Shown here: piece after piece, positions 56,201-64,000 of the stretch
Layout: each line of letters starts with the position of its first letter
Numbering within the stretch: the stretch's first letter is position 1
Assembly (NCBI GenBank): GCA_034521575.1
Contig: JAXHMJ010000001.1
Location: forward strand, 186,001-250,000
Direction: 5' to 3'
DNA from: a candidate division KSB1 bacterium
Lineage (GTDB): Bacteria; Zhuqueibacterota; Zhuqueibacteria; Residuimicrobiales; Krinioviventaceae
Length of the DNA: 64,000 nucleotides
Notes under the pieces: model-generated
Told to the model about the DNA's origin: nothing
Databases searched by the model: none
Seen by the model: the letters and a program-made list of their open reading frames with translations, nothing else
Position numbers and translations under genes: made by a program

Positions 56201-56386
56201 AAGTCCGGTTTTCAGTGCTGAATGCATATCCTCTTGCATCCGGATACTCTGGAGCAATTGATGTTCAGTTACAGAGGCTGCGCTCAGGTCTGCTGTCGGG
56301 GCGTTGGAACCGCCTGAAGCAGATGATATAAGGCTGAATGTGAGGATCATAATTCCCATCCCCCACATATAGAGTGTGCTTTTCAT
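53222..56386 (-). CDS. Giant secreted protein with carboxypeptidase-regulatory-like repeats and FlgD-like sorting domain
   Basis: A 1,054-residue exported protein. Signal peptide at the start (YMWGMGIMILTFSLISSASG). From about residue 115 onward it has repeated CarboxypepD_reg/SpaA-like beta-sandwich domains with SISGTVTVEGAVPENSIDVF, GSYLIESLPADSFYVMTD and related units (GSISGAIHDAQSDEPLSHIG, DGSYVLDGLHAGEYRIRTL), about six in all, each 80-100 residues. Between repeats are linker segments. The last 90 residues are the sorting module (NAPNPFNPSTRITYV) ending in MMLIK. This architecture suggests a cell-surface adhesin or structural protein exported by a type IX-like system. No enzymatic domain is seen. 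Confidence 0.85.
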   Translation of the reverse strand: MKSTLYMWGMGIMILTFSLISSASGGSNAPTADLSAASVTEHQLLQSIRMQEDMHSALKTGLLQRQKQLMFEQKVVNSLTPHVLIPEFLKFYKHNESLINEKPLRLSKRQAEESGSISGTVTVEGAVPENSIDVFVFDRHGFFVASASVSLDNGSYLIESLPADSFYVMTDSDDYVDEIYNNVQDPLHTMHAWKTAEQVVVADSAAVSNINFDLQTGAHIVGSIYDTRDSLLTDVTADFEIYEAVSGELFSAHTLDIGADGAYQLPIPVTGQFKVKVSVPGYLDTWAESALSQSQAVTLTLSSLKDEIQTDIRMAGEQDEDEETGSIAGGVANAFISIALAFDVSDTSLAGFGFGIFSGYSIEDLSPEDYYIYVNDYLAGGFGGINFAGKFYDGGAGSFSLSGAQPVTVFADSTLEDISVTLEPGGEITGQVLDSSGEPVDSLLLIAVRTDLMQQDSIPFPADVDIVPAITAIDGSYQITGLASGKYIIRTVSEYMLILDLQAIMGGNLSLDAFITDGKHKGQVVDAWYGDVYNLLSFGKAERVSVTAPLTVENIDIHLESPHYISGDITDAMSSDSVHGAWVIAMRPDAPVPFFRYVSPKNGTTSYRLGPLPPGQIKAAAIVNPLQNEVHLSEYYGNVRSFDQAPLIELSDSLTTGIDFALERGATVQGFVHLQTNGKGTPAGVDTLKNTQVIAFESETGKVATYNQAQFNSGFRLRRLVPGTYKILALPTQKPFAAAYHGGGTHYNHEQSQTLTVAQGEIRDIVLNIPHQTGSISGAIHDAQSDEPLSHIGVAAYDPSGHVSAMTVTRDDGSYVLDGLHAGEYRIRTLSLAALLKIEEMAESLLSEINLDDPMALLSGGLPDISGFSNLMPHEDMWYPGVPAVQGIVLDEFIFRIAVYGLPHWTEAGIAPIYLPIPYYAPAPEDAGIVSLTDGESRTDINFNLAAGIPVTDVNENKTVPLTFEMHQNAPNPFNPSTRITYVTPQAAQVTLNIYDVLGRHIRTLTDQQQPAGEHSIVWNAMNEQNQTVPAGLYFARINIGNHYKKSIKMMLIK

Positions 56387-56577
56387 GCTATCCTCCTGTA
56401 TAAACTACGATAAAAGAATGTAATGTTTACGAATGAAACTGTGTCCGGTTTCGCGGAGAAAGACGGACGAGTATCAGCGTATTTATAACATACGGGAACA
56501 AGGGTTTCATTCCTTTTCGGTCTGCTGCATATCATTAATACAGATAATAATTGAACCTGCAAAGAGAAAAGTTTGAT

Positions 56578-57405
56578 TTAAAGAGAAAAAGTGAACCACA
56601 ACGGCAGATGGTCGCTGGCGGAGAAATCAATGACTTTACCGCTGTCATGAATGTACACATGTTTGCTGTAAATATGGTCCAGCTTGAATTTAAAAAACGG
56701 CAGCAGCGAACCCCTCATTGTGTAACCTGAATTCCGGGTCACATTCGTATAGCCGTTGCGTGTCATCAGTGAATTGATCATTCGAGCGCTGTTTTTAAAG
56801 GCCGTATTAAAATCGCCGCCGATAATGATCGGCTGATTCTGGTGTTGTATCTCATCAAGAACGGCCTGGACCTGATCCTGTTTATTGTTTGAACGCATCA
56901 GCGGTGTTTCCAGATGCAGAGAAACAAGACGTATGCGCTTGGAACCGACATGCGCGCTCCCCATGACTGCAATTCGAATGGATTTATTGACCGGATTGAG
57001 ATGCGGAAGAACAATTTTTTCCGGGTCTGATAATTTAAATTTGGAGAGTATGGCATTGCCAAAGTCATGTCCGGCGACAATATGAAACGTGGCCGGATAA
57101 TAGATATATTGACAATTCAGATTGCGGGAAATCGTTTCAACGTCCTTGTTCTGCATCTCCTGCAAAAGGATCACATGCGCATCCTTTAATTGGGAGTAAG
57201 AATTCAGCAGATTCAGAGCTTCCCGGGGCCGCCGGGAATACTTTATATTAAACGAAACCAATTTCAGGGTATCCGGAATCAAAACCGAGTCTGTGCGATA
57301 ATCACCCGAGTATAATGGCGTTTCCGGATCATTGTAATTTTCGGATAGAGAACAGGATGTAATAGAACTAAAAAGACAAATAATGACAAAGAATAGACGG
57401 ATCAT
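56578..57405 (-). CDS. Endonuclease/exonuclease/phosphatase-family lipoprotein
   Basis: A 275-residue protein with lipobox FSSITSCSLS at about residues 15-24 (Cys near 19), so probably anchored in the outer or inner membrane. Catalytic segments in order: LVSFNIKYSRR, VILLQEMQNKD (Glu), RLVSLHLETPL (His), IIIGGDFNTAF (Asp, Asn), IDFSASDHLPLW (Asp, His). These are the DNase I/inositol-phosphatase fold motifs. Substrate unknown; extracellular nucleic acid or phosphoesters are plausible. GAGGAG before ATG 57405 is chosen over the GTG at 57426. Confidence 0.85.
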   Translation of the reverse strand: MIRLFFVIICLFSSITSCSLSENYNDPETPLYSGDYRTDSVLIPDTLKLVSFNIKYSRRPREALNLLNSYSQLKDAHVILLQEMQNKDVETISRNLNCQYIYYPATFHIVAGHDFGNAILSKFKLSDPEKIVLPHLNPVNKSIRIAVMGSAHVGSKRIRLVSLHLETPLMRSNNKQDQVQAVLDEIQHQNQPIIIGGDFNTAFKNSARMINSLMTRNGYTNVTRNSGYTMRGSLLPFFKFKLDHIYSKHVYIHDSGKVIDFSASDHLPLWFTFSL

Positions 57406-57627
57406 ACAGCTCCTCTTGATATTCACATTAATTTAATATAAAAGGTTTTCTGCACTATTGAAACACATTTTTTCTGAACGGAAAAGTCTGTTGGGCGCGG
57501 GTATCATGCCCTGAAGTTTAAGCTTGTCATTGTCGCATTTTTTGCTAAATTTGAATTTTATGAAATAGTGTTTGTTTGCATGTCGTTCTAATAATAAAGT
57601 CACAGGATCGCAAATCAGAATAGGTTT

Positions 57628-57852
57628 ATGGAAATTTTAAATGTGCAGCAATTTTTCGCCGGTTGGGCCTGGTTGGTGGCCCTGATTTTACTGGTATTGC
57701 TTTTACTGGTGATCATCAAGCTTTATCGTATTCAAAAGCACCCGGAAGGCAATTTGCAGGAAAAAGCGCTGGAAATCCTTGAGGAGCGCTATGAAAAGGG
57801 TGAAATCACCAAAAAAGAGTATCAGGAGCAAAAGAAAGAAATATTGTCCTGA
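57628..57852 (+). CDS. Small SHOCT-domain membrane protein
   Basis: A 74-residue protein with one membrane helix (LVALILLVLLLLVIIKLY) and a C-terminal SHOCT motif ALEILEERYEKGEITKKEYQ, a short oligomerisation domain at the end of many bacterial proteins. Function unknown. It precedes the superoxide reductase gene by 48 bases, so it may be co-transcribed with it. Confidence 0.8.
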   Translation: MEILNVQQFFAGWAWLVALILLVLLLLVIIKLYRIQKHPEGNLQEKALEILEERYEKGEITKKEYQEQKKEILS

Positions 57853-57900
57853 TTTCAGCGACAATCAATACTCAATCATTGAGAAAAAGGAGGATTTATT

Positions 57901-58296
57901 ATGGCAAAACTCAGTGAGCATATTCATAGTGCGGACTGGAAGTCGGAAAAGCACGTGCCTGTTATTGAATGCCCGGACAGTGTAAAGGCGGATGAGTTTT
58001 TTGATGTCAAGGTGGGCCTGGGCAAGGAAGTGGCTCATCCGAACACCACTGAACATCATATCCGCTGGGTCAAATTGTTTTTTCACCCCGAAGGTGACCC
58101 CAATCCTTATGAAATCGGACAGTTTGAATTCAATGCTCATGGTGAATCTCCGGCCGGTGCGAATGAAGGTCCTGTCTACACGCATCACCAGGCTGTTTCA
58201 ACCATGAAAACCCGTAAATCCGGCACCCTGCATGCCATGTCATTTTGCAATATCCATGGTGTGTGGGAAAGCAGCAAACAAGTCAAGGTTGGCTGA
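57901..58296 (+). CDS. Superoxide reductase (neelaredoxin-type, class II)
   Basis: A 131-residue iron enzyme reducing superoxide to hydrogen peroxide. The mononuclear iron site shows Glu16-Lys17-His18 (SEKHVP), His46 (AHPNTTEHH), His52 and His53 region, Cys116 and His119 (SFCNIHGVW): four His and one Cys, with the EKHVP lysine. It lacks the N-terminal desulforedoxin domain of class I enzymes, as usual for neelaredoxin. GGAGG precedes the ATG. An anaerobe or microaerophile is suggested. A rubredoxin partner is not in the window. Confidence 0.92.
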   Translation: MAKLSEHIHSADWKSEKHVPVIECPDSVKADEFFDVKVGLGKEVAHPNTTEHHIRWVKLFFHPEGDPNPYEIGQFEFNAHGESPAGANEGPVYTHHQAVSTMKTRKSGTLHAMSFCNIHGVWESSKQVKVG

Positions 58297-58320
58297 TTAT
58301 TTTAACCTGTTTTGTTAGCC

Positions 58321-58352
58321 AAGGCGGGGAGATTTGCTCTCCGCCTTTTTTG
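58321..58352 (+). terminator. Terminator after the superoxide reductase gene
   Basis: AAGGCGGGGAG and CTCTCCGCCTT form an 11-bp stem (one G-T pair) around ATTTG, followed by TTTTT. A good rho-independent terminator. Confidence 0.8.
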
Positions 58353-58383
58353 TGGACAATTCCGAAAAGCCCCAGAGACCGAT

Positions 58384-59457
58384 ATGAAACTGACAAAATC
58401 AAGCTTTAGTGAGAGCGTAAAGCAGCACATTAAAGAACTGGATAGAATAATGAAAGACAGTCAGGAAATGCTGATTGTCGTTCATAATGATCCGGATCCC
58501 GATGCCCTGGCAACAGCGGCTGCGCTGCATCATTTGATACGCGAACGCTATTCCATTCCTGTGAGTATTGCATACGGCGGCGACATTGCCCGCGCCGAAA
58601 ACAAAGCGCTTCTTCGGGAATTGGATGTTCAGTTGAAGCAGATCAACCGGATCCATTATGATAAATACGACAGGTTTGCTACCGTGGATACGCAGCCGGG
58701 GGCGGGGAATAACAGCCTGGACGGGGATATTGTACCTCATATTGTTGTCGATCATCATCCAGAACAGAAACACGTAAAGTCTGATTTGCTGGTGATTGAA
58801 CCCAAAATTGGAGTGAGCGCCACCATTTTGATTGAATGGTTAAAAGAATGTGAAATCAACATGCCTGCAAATCTGGCAACCGGTTTGTCTTATGCCATCA
58901 GTTCCGAGACCCAGAATATGGGGCGGGAAGCCAGTGTGATCGACATTGATGCGTACCTGTTTGTGTTTGTCAAAGCGAGTATGAAGCGTTTGGCGCGTAT
59001 TATCAATCCCAAACGTTCGCAAGCTTATTATGAGATGGTAGCCAAAGCGCTGCATCGCGCCATGAATATCCGAAATTTGATTTGCGTACATTTGGGAAAT
59101 ATTTCCAATGTTGAAATTGTGGCCGAGATGGCTGATTTTTTTATGGGACGTGAACATATTTCATGGACATTATGTACCGGGAGATTTAAAAATCAACTTG
59201 TACTGTCGTTGAGAACTTCCAACAATCAGAAAAAAGCAAACAAAGTGTTGACCCGGATTGTGCCCGATACCCGCAATGTCGGTGGGCATGACATGATCGC
59301 CGGAGGACGTCTGGATTTGGGTGACGGCAAAAACAAGGCAGAAGAAGCAGAAAATGAGCTGAGCCGCAATTTTGCCGAATCTTTTGACTATGAGATGACG
59401 GATTGGTCGCCGCTGCTTGAATCTTTGACGTTTACCGTGGATATTAAAGAAAAATGA
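58384..59457 (+). CDS. DHH-family phosphoesterase (oligoribonuclease/pAp-phosphatase-like)
   Basis: A 357-residue protein. N-terminal DHH domain: IVVHNDPDPDALATAAAL (His34, Asp36, Asp38), VDTQPGAGNN, and the DHH motif itself in IVVDHHPEQ. DHHA1 domain at the C-terminus with GGHDMIAGGRLDLGD. It resembles NrnA-type enzymes that degrade short RNA or 3',5'-pAp, though the exact substrate is open. The start at 58384 comes after the terminator at 58321-58352; an upstream in-frame ATG at 58312 would include that hairpin and is rejected. Confidence 0.87.
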   Translation: MKLTKSSFSESVKQHIKELDRIMKDSQEMLIVVHNDPDPDALATAAALHHLIRERYSIPVSIAYGGDIARAENKALLRELDVQLKQINRIHYDKYDRFATVDTQPGAGNNSLDGDIVPHIVVDHHPEQKHVKSDLLVIEPKIGVSATILIEWLKECEINMPANLATGLSYAISSETQNMGREASVIDIDAYLFVFVKASMKRLARIINPKRSQAYYEMVAKALHRAMNIRNLICVHLGNISNVEIVAEMADFFMGREHISWTLCTGRFKNQLVLSLRTSNNQKKANKVLTRIVPDTRNVGGHDMIAGGRLDLGDGKNKAEEAENELSRNFAESFDYEMTDWSPLLESLTFTVDIKEK

Positions 59458-59582
59458 TACAAATACACAGCCTTTTTTGCTATGGATTCATACCCCCTTT
59501 TATTTTCCCGGATTAAAGCCGGCTTTTTTACGCTTGTTTGTTATATTTGAACCACAGATTAATTGTTAAGGAATTTTTGCTT

Positions 59583-60389
59583 ATGTTTGATCACGCGGCG
59601 TTGGTGGCGTTTAGCCTGACCCTGTTTGCCGGACTTGCGACCGGTATCGGCAGTGCTATGGCCTTTTTTGCCAAACAGACCAATACCAAATTTCTGTCAA
59701 TCGCCCTCGGTTTTTCCGCCGGTGTTATGATTTATGTATCTTTTGTAGAAATATTCGGCAAAGCAAAAAATGCCATGATAAATGCGTTCGGTGATGTGAC
59801 CGGCACCTGGTATACCGTCATTGCCTTTTTTTCCGGTATACTGATCATCGGAATTATTGATAAACTGGTGCCGAAATTTGAAAACCCTCATGAGATCAAG
59901 GACGTTGAGGATATGGAGAAAACCCCGACCCAAGATCCCAAGCTTATGCGCATGGGGATGTTTACGGCCCTGGCCATTGCTATCCATAATTTTCCGGAAG
60001 GCCTTGCAACGTTTGCCGCTGCACTCTCGGATCCGTCTCTGGGTATTTCCATAGCCATCGCCATAGCCATTCACAATATTCCCGAAGGAATTTCGGTTTC
60101 CGTACCGATTTATTACGCCTCGGGAAGTAAAAAAAAGGCGTTTGTTTTTTCCTTTTTATCCGGTGTTTCCGAACCCATCGGCGCGTTGATCGGTTATTTT
60201 TTGTTCTTTCAGTTTTTCAACGAGGTTTTATTCGGAGTTTTATTCGCAATTGTCGCCGGAATTATGGTGTTTATATCCCTGGATGAGCTTTTGCCGTCTG
60301 CGCAAAAATATGGAGAGCATCATTTGTCTATTTATGGTCTGGTTGCGGGTATGATGGTTATGGCGCTTAGTTTGCTTTTGTTTATGTAG
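59583..60389 (+). CDS. zupT: ZIP-family metal transporter (ZupT-like)
   Basis: A 268-residue membrane protein with about eight helices. The ZIP signature [14 protein letters not shown] in helix IV and [19 protein letters not shown] in helix V carry the metal-binding His and Glu residues. The cytoplasmic loop (about 100-125) is short and acidic. ZupT imports Zn2+, Fe2+ and Mn2+. AAGGA precedes the ATG at 59583, which follows an upstream in-frame start (59538) with no site. It is 34 bases before the MntP gene. Confidence 0.92.
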   Translation: MFDHAALVAFSLTLFAGLATGIGSAMAFFAKQTNTKFLSIALGFSAGVMIYVSFVEIFGKAKNAMINAFGDVTGTWYTVIAFFSGILIIGIIDKLVPKFENPHEIKDVEDMEKTPTQDPKLMRMGMFTALAIAIHNFPEGLATFAAALSDPSLGISIAIAIAIHNIPEGISVSVPIYYASGSKKKAFVFSFLSGVSEPIGALIGYFLFFQFFNEVLFGVLFAIVAGIMVFISLDELLPSAQKYGEHHLSIYGLVAGMMVMALSLLLFM

Positions 60390-60423
60390 ATCAATACAAA
60401 AAAATCCTAAACAAAGAGTCGAT

Positions 60424-60984
60424 TTGGATACGTTATCACTTTTAATTATCTCTGTAGGGCTTGGCATGGATGCATTCGCGGTTTCAATTACCTGCGGTGT
60501 CTCTATTGAAGCATTGAAAAAACGCCATGTTGTTCGGGTGGCCCTTGCTTTTGGATTATTTCAGGCTGTGATGCCGGTTGCCGGGTGGTTGCTCGGACTT
60601 GGATTCAGAGGACTGATTGAATCAATCGACCACTGGGTTGCCTTTCTTCTACTGGCCTTTGTGGGGGGTAAAATGTTATGGGAAGCAAGACAAACGTATG
60701 AAAAAAAGAGCAATCCGCTTGACTGGCATGTCCTGTTTATAATGTCGGTTGCCACCAGTATTGATGCACTTGCCGTCGGATTAACATTTGCGGTTCTGAA
60801 AATTTCGATTATCACGCCTGTATTGGTTATCGGCCTTGTCACATTTTTGATGTCCGGAGCCGGAGTATTTCTTGGTGACCGCACCGGGAATTTAGTCGGC
60901 AAACGTGTAGATGTTGCGGGTGGATTGATCTTGATCGGTATCGGGCTGAAAATATTAATTGAACATCTGGTGCAGGGCTGCTGA
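60424..60984 (+). CDS. mntP: Manganese efflux pump MntP
   Basis: A 186-residue six-helix protein of the MntP/YebN family with two similar halves: DAFAVSITCGVSIEALKK and ATSIDALAVGLTFAVLKIS contain the conserved Asp residues near the centre of helices I and IV. TTG start, with no strong ribosome site. It exports Mn2+. Its neighbour ZupT imports divalent metals, so the pair may balance manganese. No yybP-ykoY-like riboswitch is seen upstream. Confidence 0.9.
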   Translation: MDTLSLLIISVGLGMDAFAVSITCGVSIEALKKRHVVRVALAFGLFQAVMPVAGWLLGLGFRGLIESIDHWVAFLLLAFVGGKMLWEARQTYEKKSNPLDWHVLFIMSVATSIDALAVGLTFAVLKISIITPVLVIGLVTFLMSGAGVFLGDRTGNLVGKRVDVAGGLILIGIGLKILIEHLVQGC

Positions 60985-61230
60985 GCATGGCAGAATAGCA
61001 GAACCAAAGGATTTGGTAAAGTTTTGCTTTACAAAGATAGTAAGATTTCTTATGTTAAAAGTCAGAGGGGCTGTGAGGTGTATGTTTTAAATGTCATGTA
61101 GTATGACTATTCGGTGAAACGTTGAGCCGCCTTTTGCTTGACCATAGATAAAACGCCATTGGGCACGGTGCTATGCGTCTGCTGAAACCAACAAAGAACC
61201 GTGTGGGCAACATTACATTCTGGATGTAGT

Positions 61231-63391
61231 ATGCTAAACAAGGCAAAACATTCCCGCACTTTATTTATCGTTAAACGATTCTTTTCCAGCCGGCTTGCTC
61301 TTGTGTCGCTTGTCTTTGGCGTGTTCATCTGGGTGATTGATACACTTTTGGACTGGCTGATTTTTTACAGAGATTCATTCTGGAATCTTTTGATTTGGGA
61401 CGTGCCATCGCATGAGCTGTACGTGCGTACCCTTATTGTGGCCGCTTTTCTTGTGTTCGGGGCTATTATAAAATCTGTCATGCTATTACGGGAACAGACC
61501 GAGTCCCGGCTAAAACAAAGCGAAATAATCATCAACAGCGTATTTGACTATGCCAATATCGGCATCTCGATTACATATCCTGATATGACCTGGATGCGGG
61601 TGAACGAGCGATATTGTGATATAGTCGGCTATTCCTTTTCTGAACTCGAGTCCCTGACCTGGCTGGATATAACACATCCGAAAGATCGTGAAAGAGATGT
61701 TAAAGAGTTTCAACGTATTATACAAGGTGAGATTAACAGTTATCAGATGGAGAAGCGTTTTGTTTCGAAAAGCGGACAAACAGTACCTGTCTTTTTAACG
61801 GTTTCTTGTGTGCGAAATGATGTTGGGGAATTGCTCTATTCAATAGCCACCATACAGGATATCACTGAACGAAAACAAATGGTCGAAAGTTTGCAAACCA
61901 GTCAACAACGATTGATGCGAGCTGAAATTGTCTCAAAGTCCGGGAACTGGGAGTTTGACTTGAATACGCGACTGGTTAGAGCGTCCGCAGGCGCCAGACG
62001 TATTTATGGTATTTGGGATGAACAGGTAACCATTGAGCGCGTTCAGCAGATACCGTTAAAAGAGTATCGCCCGATGCTGAACAAAGCGCTGCAGGATTTG
62101 ATCAATGGTGAAAAGGAATACCAGGTTGATTTTAAACTTTGGCGGTTGACCGATGGAAAGATAATAGATATCCATTCGGTTGCAGAATATGATCAACAGC
62201 AAAACCTTGTATATGGCATTATTCAGGATGTATCCGCATTTCGTCAGGTTGAACAGCAAATGCGGGAAAGTCGCAACTTTTTGCAGGGAGTGTTCAACAG
62301 CATTCAGGACGGTATCAGCGTGGTGAATCCCGATTTCACCATTCGGTATACAAACCCGGTTATGGAGAAATGGTATGCGTCCAACATGCCGCTGGTCGGG
62401 AAAAAATGTTTTCGTTGTTATCATAATGCAGATAGAGTCTGTGTGCCCTGCCCCACAAAACGTGCACTGGAGCAGGGTGTGACGCAGATGAATATTGTTA
62501 GAGGCCTGCCGGATTCTCCTGTCGAATGGATTGAATTGTACAGTTATCCGTTAAAAGATGTGCAAACCGGAGAAATTTTCGGTGTGATTGAATTTGTGCG
62601 CGACATCACGCAGCGGGTTCGTGATGAAAATCAGACTGCGGGAATATCGCGAGCACCTCGAAGAATTGGTACAGGAACGGACCAAGGAAATCGAAAACGC
62701 AAACAAGGAATTGGAATCCTTTGCCTACTCGGTTTCGCATGATTTGCGGGCGCCTCTGAGGGGAATTAACGGGTTTACCGGTATTCTGATGCAAGAATAC
62801 GCTGGAAAACTGGATTCCGAAGGTCAGCGCATCTGCTCGGTGATTCAGAAAAATGCCACAAAAATGGGGCAATTGATTGATGATTTACTGGCGTTTTCGC
62901 GCATGGGGCGGAGTTCCATGACCTTTACCGAGATCAATATGACAGATATGGTACATTCGCTTTATCACGAGATCACCACCCCTGAAACACGACGACGCAT
63001 TCAACTGAACCTTGAACCCCTTGAAAACAGTGTCGGGGATACATCGATGATTCGCCATGTATGGAACAACCTATTGTCAAATGCGGTCAAATTTACCGGG
63101 CAGCAGGATCCGGCAAACATTCATGTGTTCAGTACCCGGAAAAACTCGAGTGTTGTTTATTGTGTGCGGGATAATGGCGCGGGATTTGATATGAAATACA
63201 AAGACAAGTTGTTTGGTGTTTTTCAGAGGCTGCATAGTGAAAAACAATTTCCCGGGACCGGTGTGGGATTGGCGCTGGTCAAGCGAATTGTAGAACGCCA
63301 TCACGGAAAGGTTTGGGGGGAAAGCCGGGTCGGGGAGGGCGCTTCTTTTTATTTTTCATTGCCAGCCCGCGAGCCGGATGCCGATCAATGA
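61231..63391 (+). CDS. Multi-PAS sensor histidine kinase, frame-shifted
   Basis: About 715 residues once repaired. Two membrane helices (LALVSLVFGVFIWVIDTLLD and LIVAAFLVFGAIIKSVM) at the N-terminus are followed by three PAS domains: NIGISITYPDMTWMRVNERY; a second around KSGNWEFDLNTR; a third around GVFNSIQDGISVVNPDF with a cysteine cluster CFRCYHNADRVCVPC that may bind a metal or cluster. At about 62634 one extra base breaks the frame (62742 is the stop otherwise). The continuing frame has the coiled coil LVQERTKEIENANKELESFA, the H-box YSVSHDLRAPLRGI, and a HATPase domain (WNNLLSNAVKFT, DNGAGFDMKYKDKLFGVFQR, PGTGVGLALVKRIVE). It is followed by a response regulator, so it probably senses redox or small molecules. 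An upstream in-frame ATG at 61201 is less likely than 61231. Confidence 0.85.
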
Positions 63392-63431
63392 TGAGTTGAT
63401 AAAATCATTCAAGAACAGGATGAGGTGAGGT

Positions 63432-63881
63432 ATGCAGGAACTACAGCATGAAGCAGTCAATATTTTAATCGTGGAGGACAACCCCCATGATGCGGAACTG
63501 ATGATCCGGGCCTTGAAAAAAAACAAGCTCGCGAACGAACTGTTTGTTGCTGAAGACGGTGAGGAGGCGCTTGATTTTGTGTTCAATCGCGGCAAATTTT
63601 CCGAAAAACAGACCCATCAACTGCCCAAAGTGATTTTTCTGGATCTCAAACTACCCAAGCTGAACGGACTGGAGGTTCTCAAGGAAATAAAGTCGACTCC
63701 TTTGACCCGAAGCATACCGGTGATTATTGTCACTTCTTCACGGGAAGATCCGGATATCAAGGCCGCCTATGATCTGGGCGCCAACAGCTATGTGGTCAAA
63801 CCTGTGAATTTTGAAGAATTTTTCCAAGCAATGGATAAACTCGGATTTTACTGGTTGCTTATTAACGAGTGTTCTAAATAA
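63432..63881 (+). CDS. Response regulator (Rcp1-like single receiver domain)
   Basis: A 149-residue stand-alone receiver. Acidic pocket at VNILIVEDNPHDAELMIRAL, phospho-acceptor Asp in VIFLDLKLPKLNG, Thr in IIVTSSREDPDI, and Lys in YVVKPVNFEEF. Rcp1-type proteins of this length lack an output domain and follow PAS/phytochrome-type kinases, as here. It starts 41 bases after the kinase stop, with GAGGTGAGG as ribosome site. Confidence 0.9.
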   Translation: MQELQHEAVNILIVEDNPHDAELMIRALKKNKLANELFVAEDGEEALDFVFNRGKFSEKQTHQLPKVIFLDLKLPKLNGLEVLKEIKSTPLTRSIPVIIVTSSREDPDIKAAYDLGANSYVVKPVNFEEFFQAMDKLGFYWLLINECSK

Positions 63882-63893
63882 GCAGGCAAAAAT

Positions 63894-64000
63894 ATGCAAA
63901 AATCACTCTCTGTACTCATTGTTGAGGACCTGTCTTCAGATGCGGAACTGGCCATACGGGAAATTAAAAAGTATTTTAAAACGTTTTCCAAAGTCGTGGA
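63894..64000 (+). CDS. Response regulator, partial (cut by window edge)
   Basis: Begins MQKSLSVLIVEDLSSDAELA and runs open to the window end. The VEDLSSDAELAIREIKKY receiver-type start makes a second response regulator or hybrid protein likely. No ribosome site better than AGGCA is seen. It follows the previous regulator by 12 bases. Confidence 0.7.
   Translation, partial: MQKSLSVLIVEDLSSDAELAIREIKKYFKTFSKVV

Overview
The window looks like chromosomal DNA from a Gram-negative bacterium of the FCB group, probably Calditrichota or candidate division KSB1. The evidence is the run of large secreted proteins ending in a FlgD-like, type IX-style sorting domain with a YPNPFN-type motif (around 11200, 19100, 41520 and 53300), a DcaP-like outer-membrane porin, and lipoproteins and proteases typical of that group. 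No rRNA, tRNA, phage or CRISPR locus was recognised.

Layout. 1-9.0 kb: a PatB-type C-S lyase divergent from an acetyltransferase/DUF1848 pair, then a DUF456 protein, thioredoxin, ManC, a PTS EIIA protein and a zinc ribbon. These are followed by a tightly overlapping pterin cluster (6-pyruvoyl-tetrahydropterin synthase, GTP cyclohydrolase I, short-chain reductase) that looks like a tetrahydrobiopterin pathway, then a cupin and TrmO. 9.2-26.4 kb: secreted proteases and hydrolases (S8, C39-like, C10, S9, an esterase) separated by long gene-poor stretches. Those stretches hold a mosaic of GC-rich hairpin repeats, an AT-rich islet with a damaged toxin/antitoxin-like pair, and decayed sulfatase and HTH/nucleotidyltransferase remnants. 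27-33.9 kb: an array with two TIGR0428x-type transferases, DUF547, TVP38/TMEM64, a mercuric-reductase-like flavoprotein, TauE/SafE and a fatty-acid-hydroxylase-family protein. 33.9-41 kb: an overlapping operon of an ADP-ribosylglycohydrolase homologue, a YnjBCD-like ABC importer, an APH-fold kinase and a YjeF_N protein. The last two have altered catalytic motifs, and this operon is the best candidate here for an undescribed salvage system. 41.5-49 kb: more secreted or damaged genes (C10 protease, fibre-like protein, GH105, sulfatase with HEAT-like tail). 49-64 kb: mostly housekeeping and envelope genes: Ndk, acetyl-CoA synthetase beside a truncated acetate transporter, porin, a giant carboxypeptidase-regulatory-repeat protein, endonuclease/phosphatase, superoxide reductase, DHH phosphoesterase, ZIP and MntP metal transporters, a PAS histidine kinase and two Rcp1-like response regulators.

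Many genes are split by single-base indels or single stop codons, often obvious from the continuing homologous frame. They may be real decay, but a raw-assembly error rate could produce the same picture. Entries for such genes span the whole reconstructed gene and state where the frame changes. All function calls come from reading motifs by eye; no database search was run.
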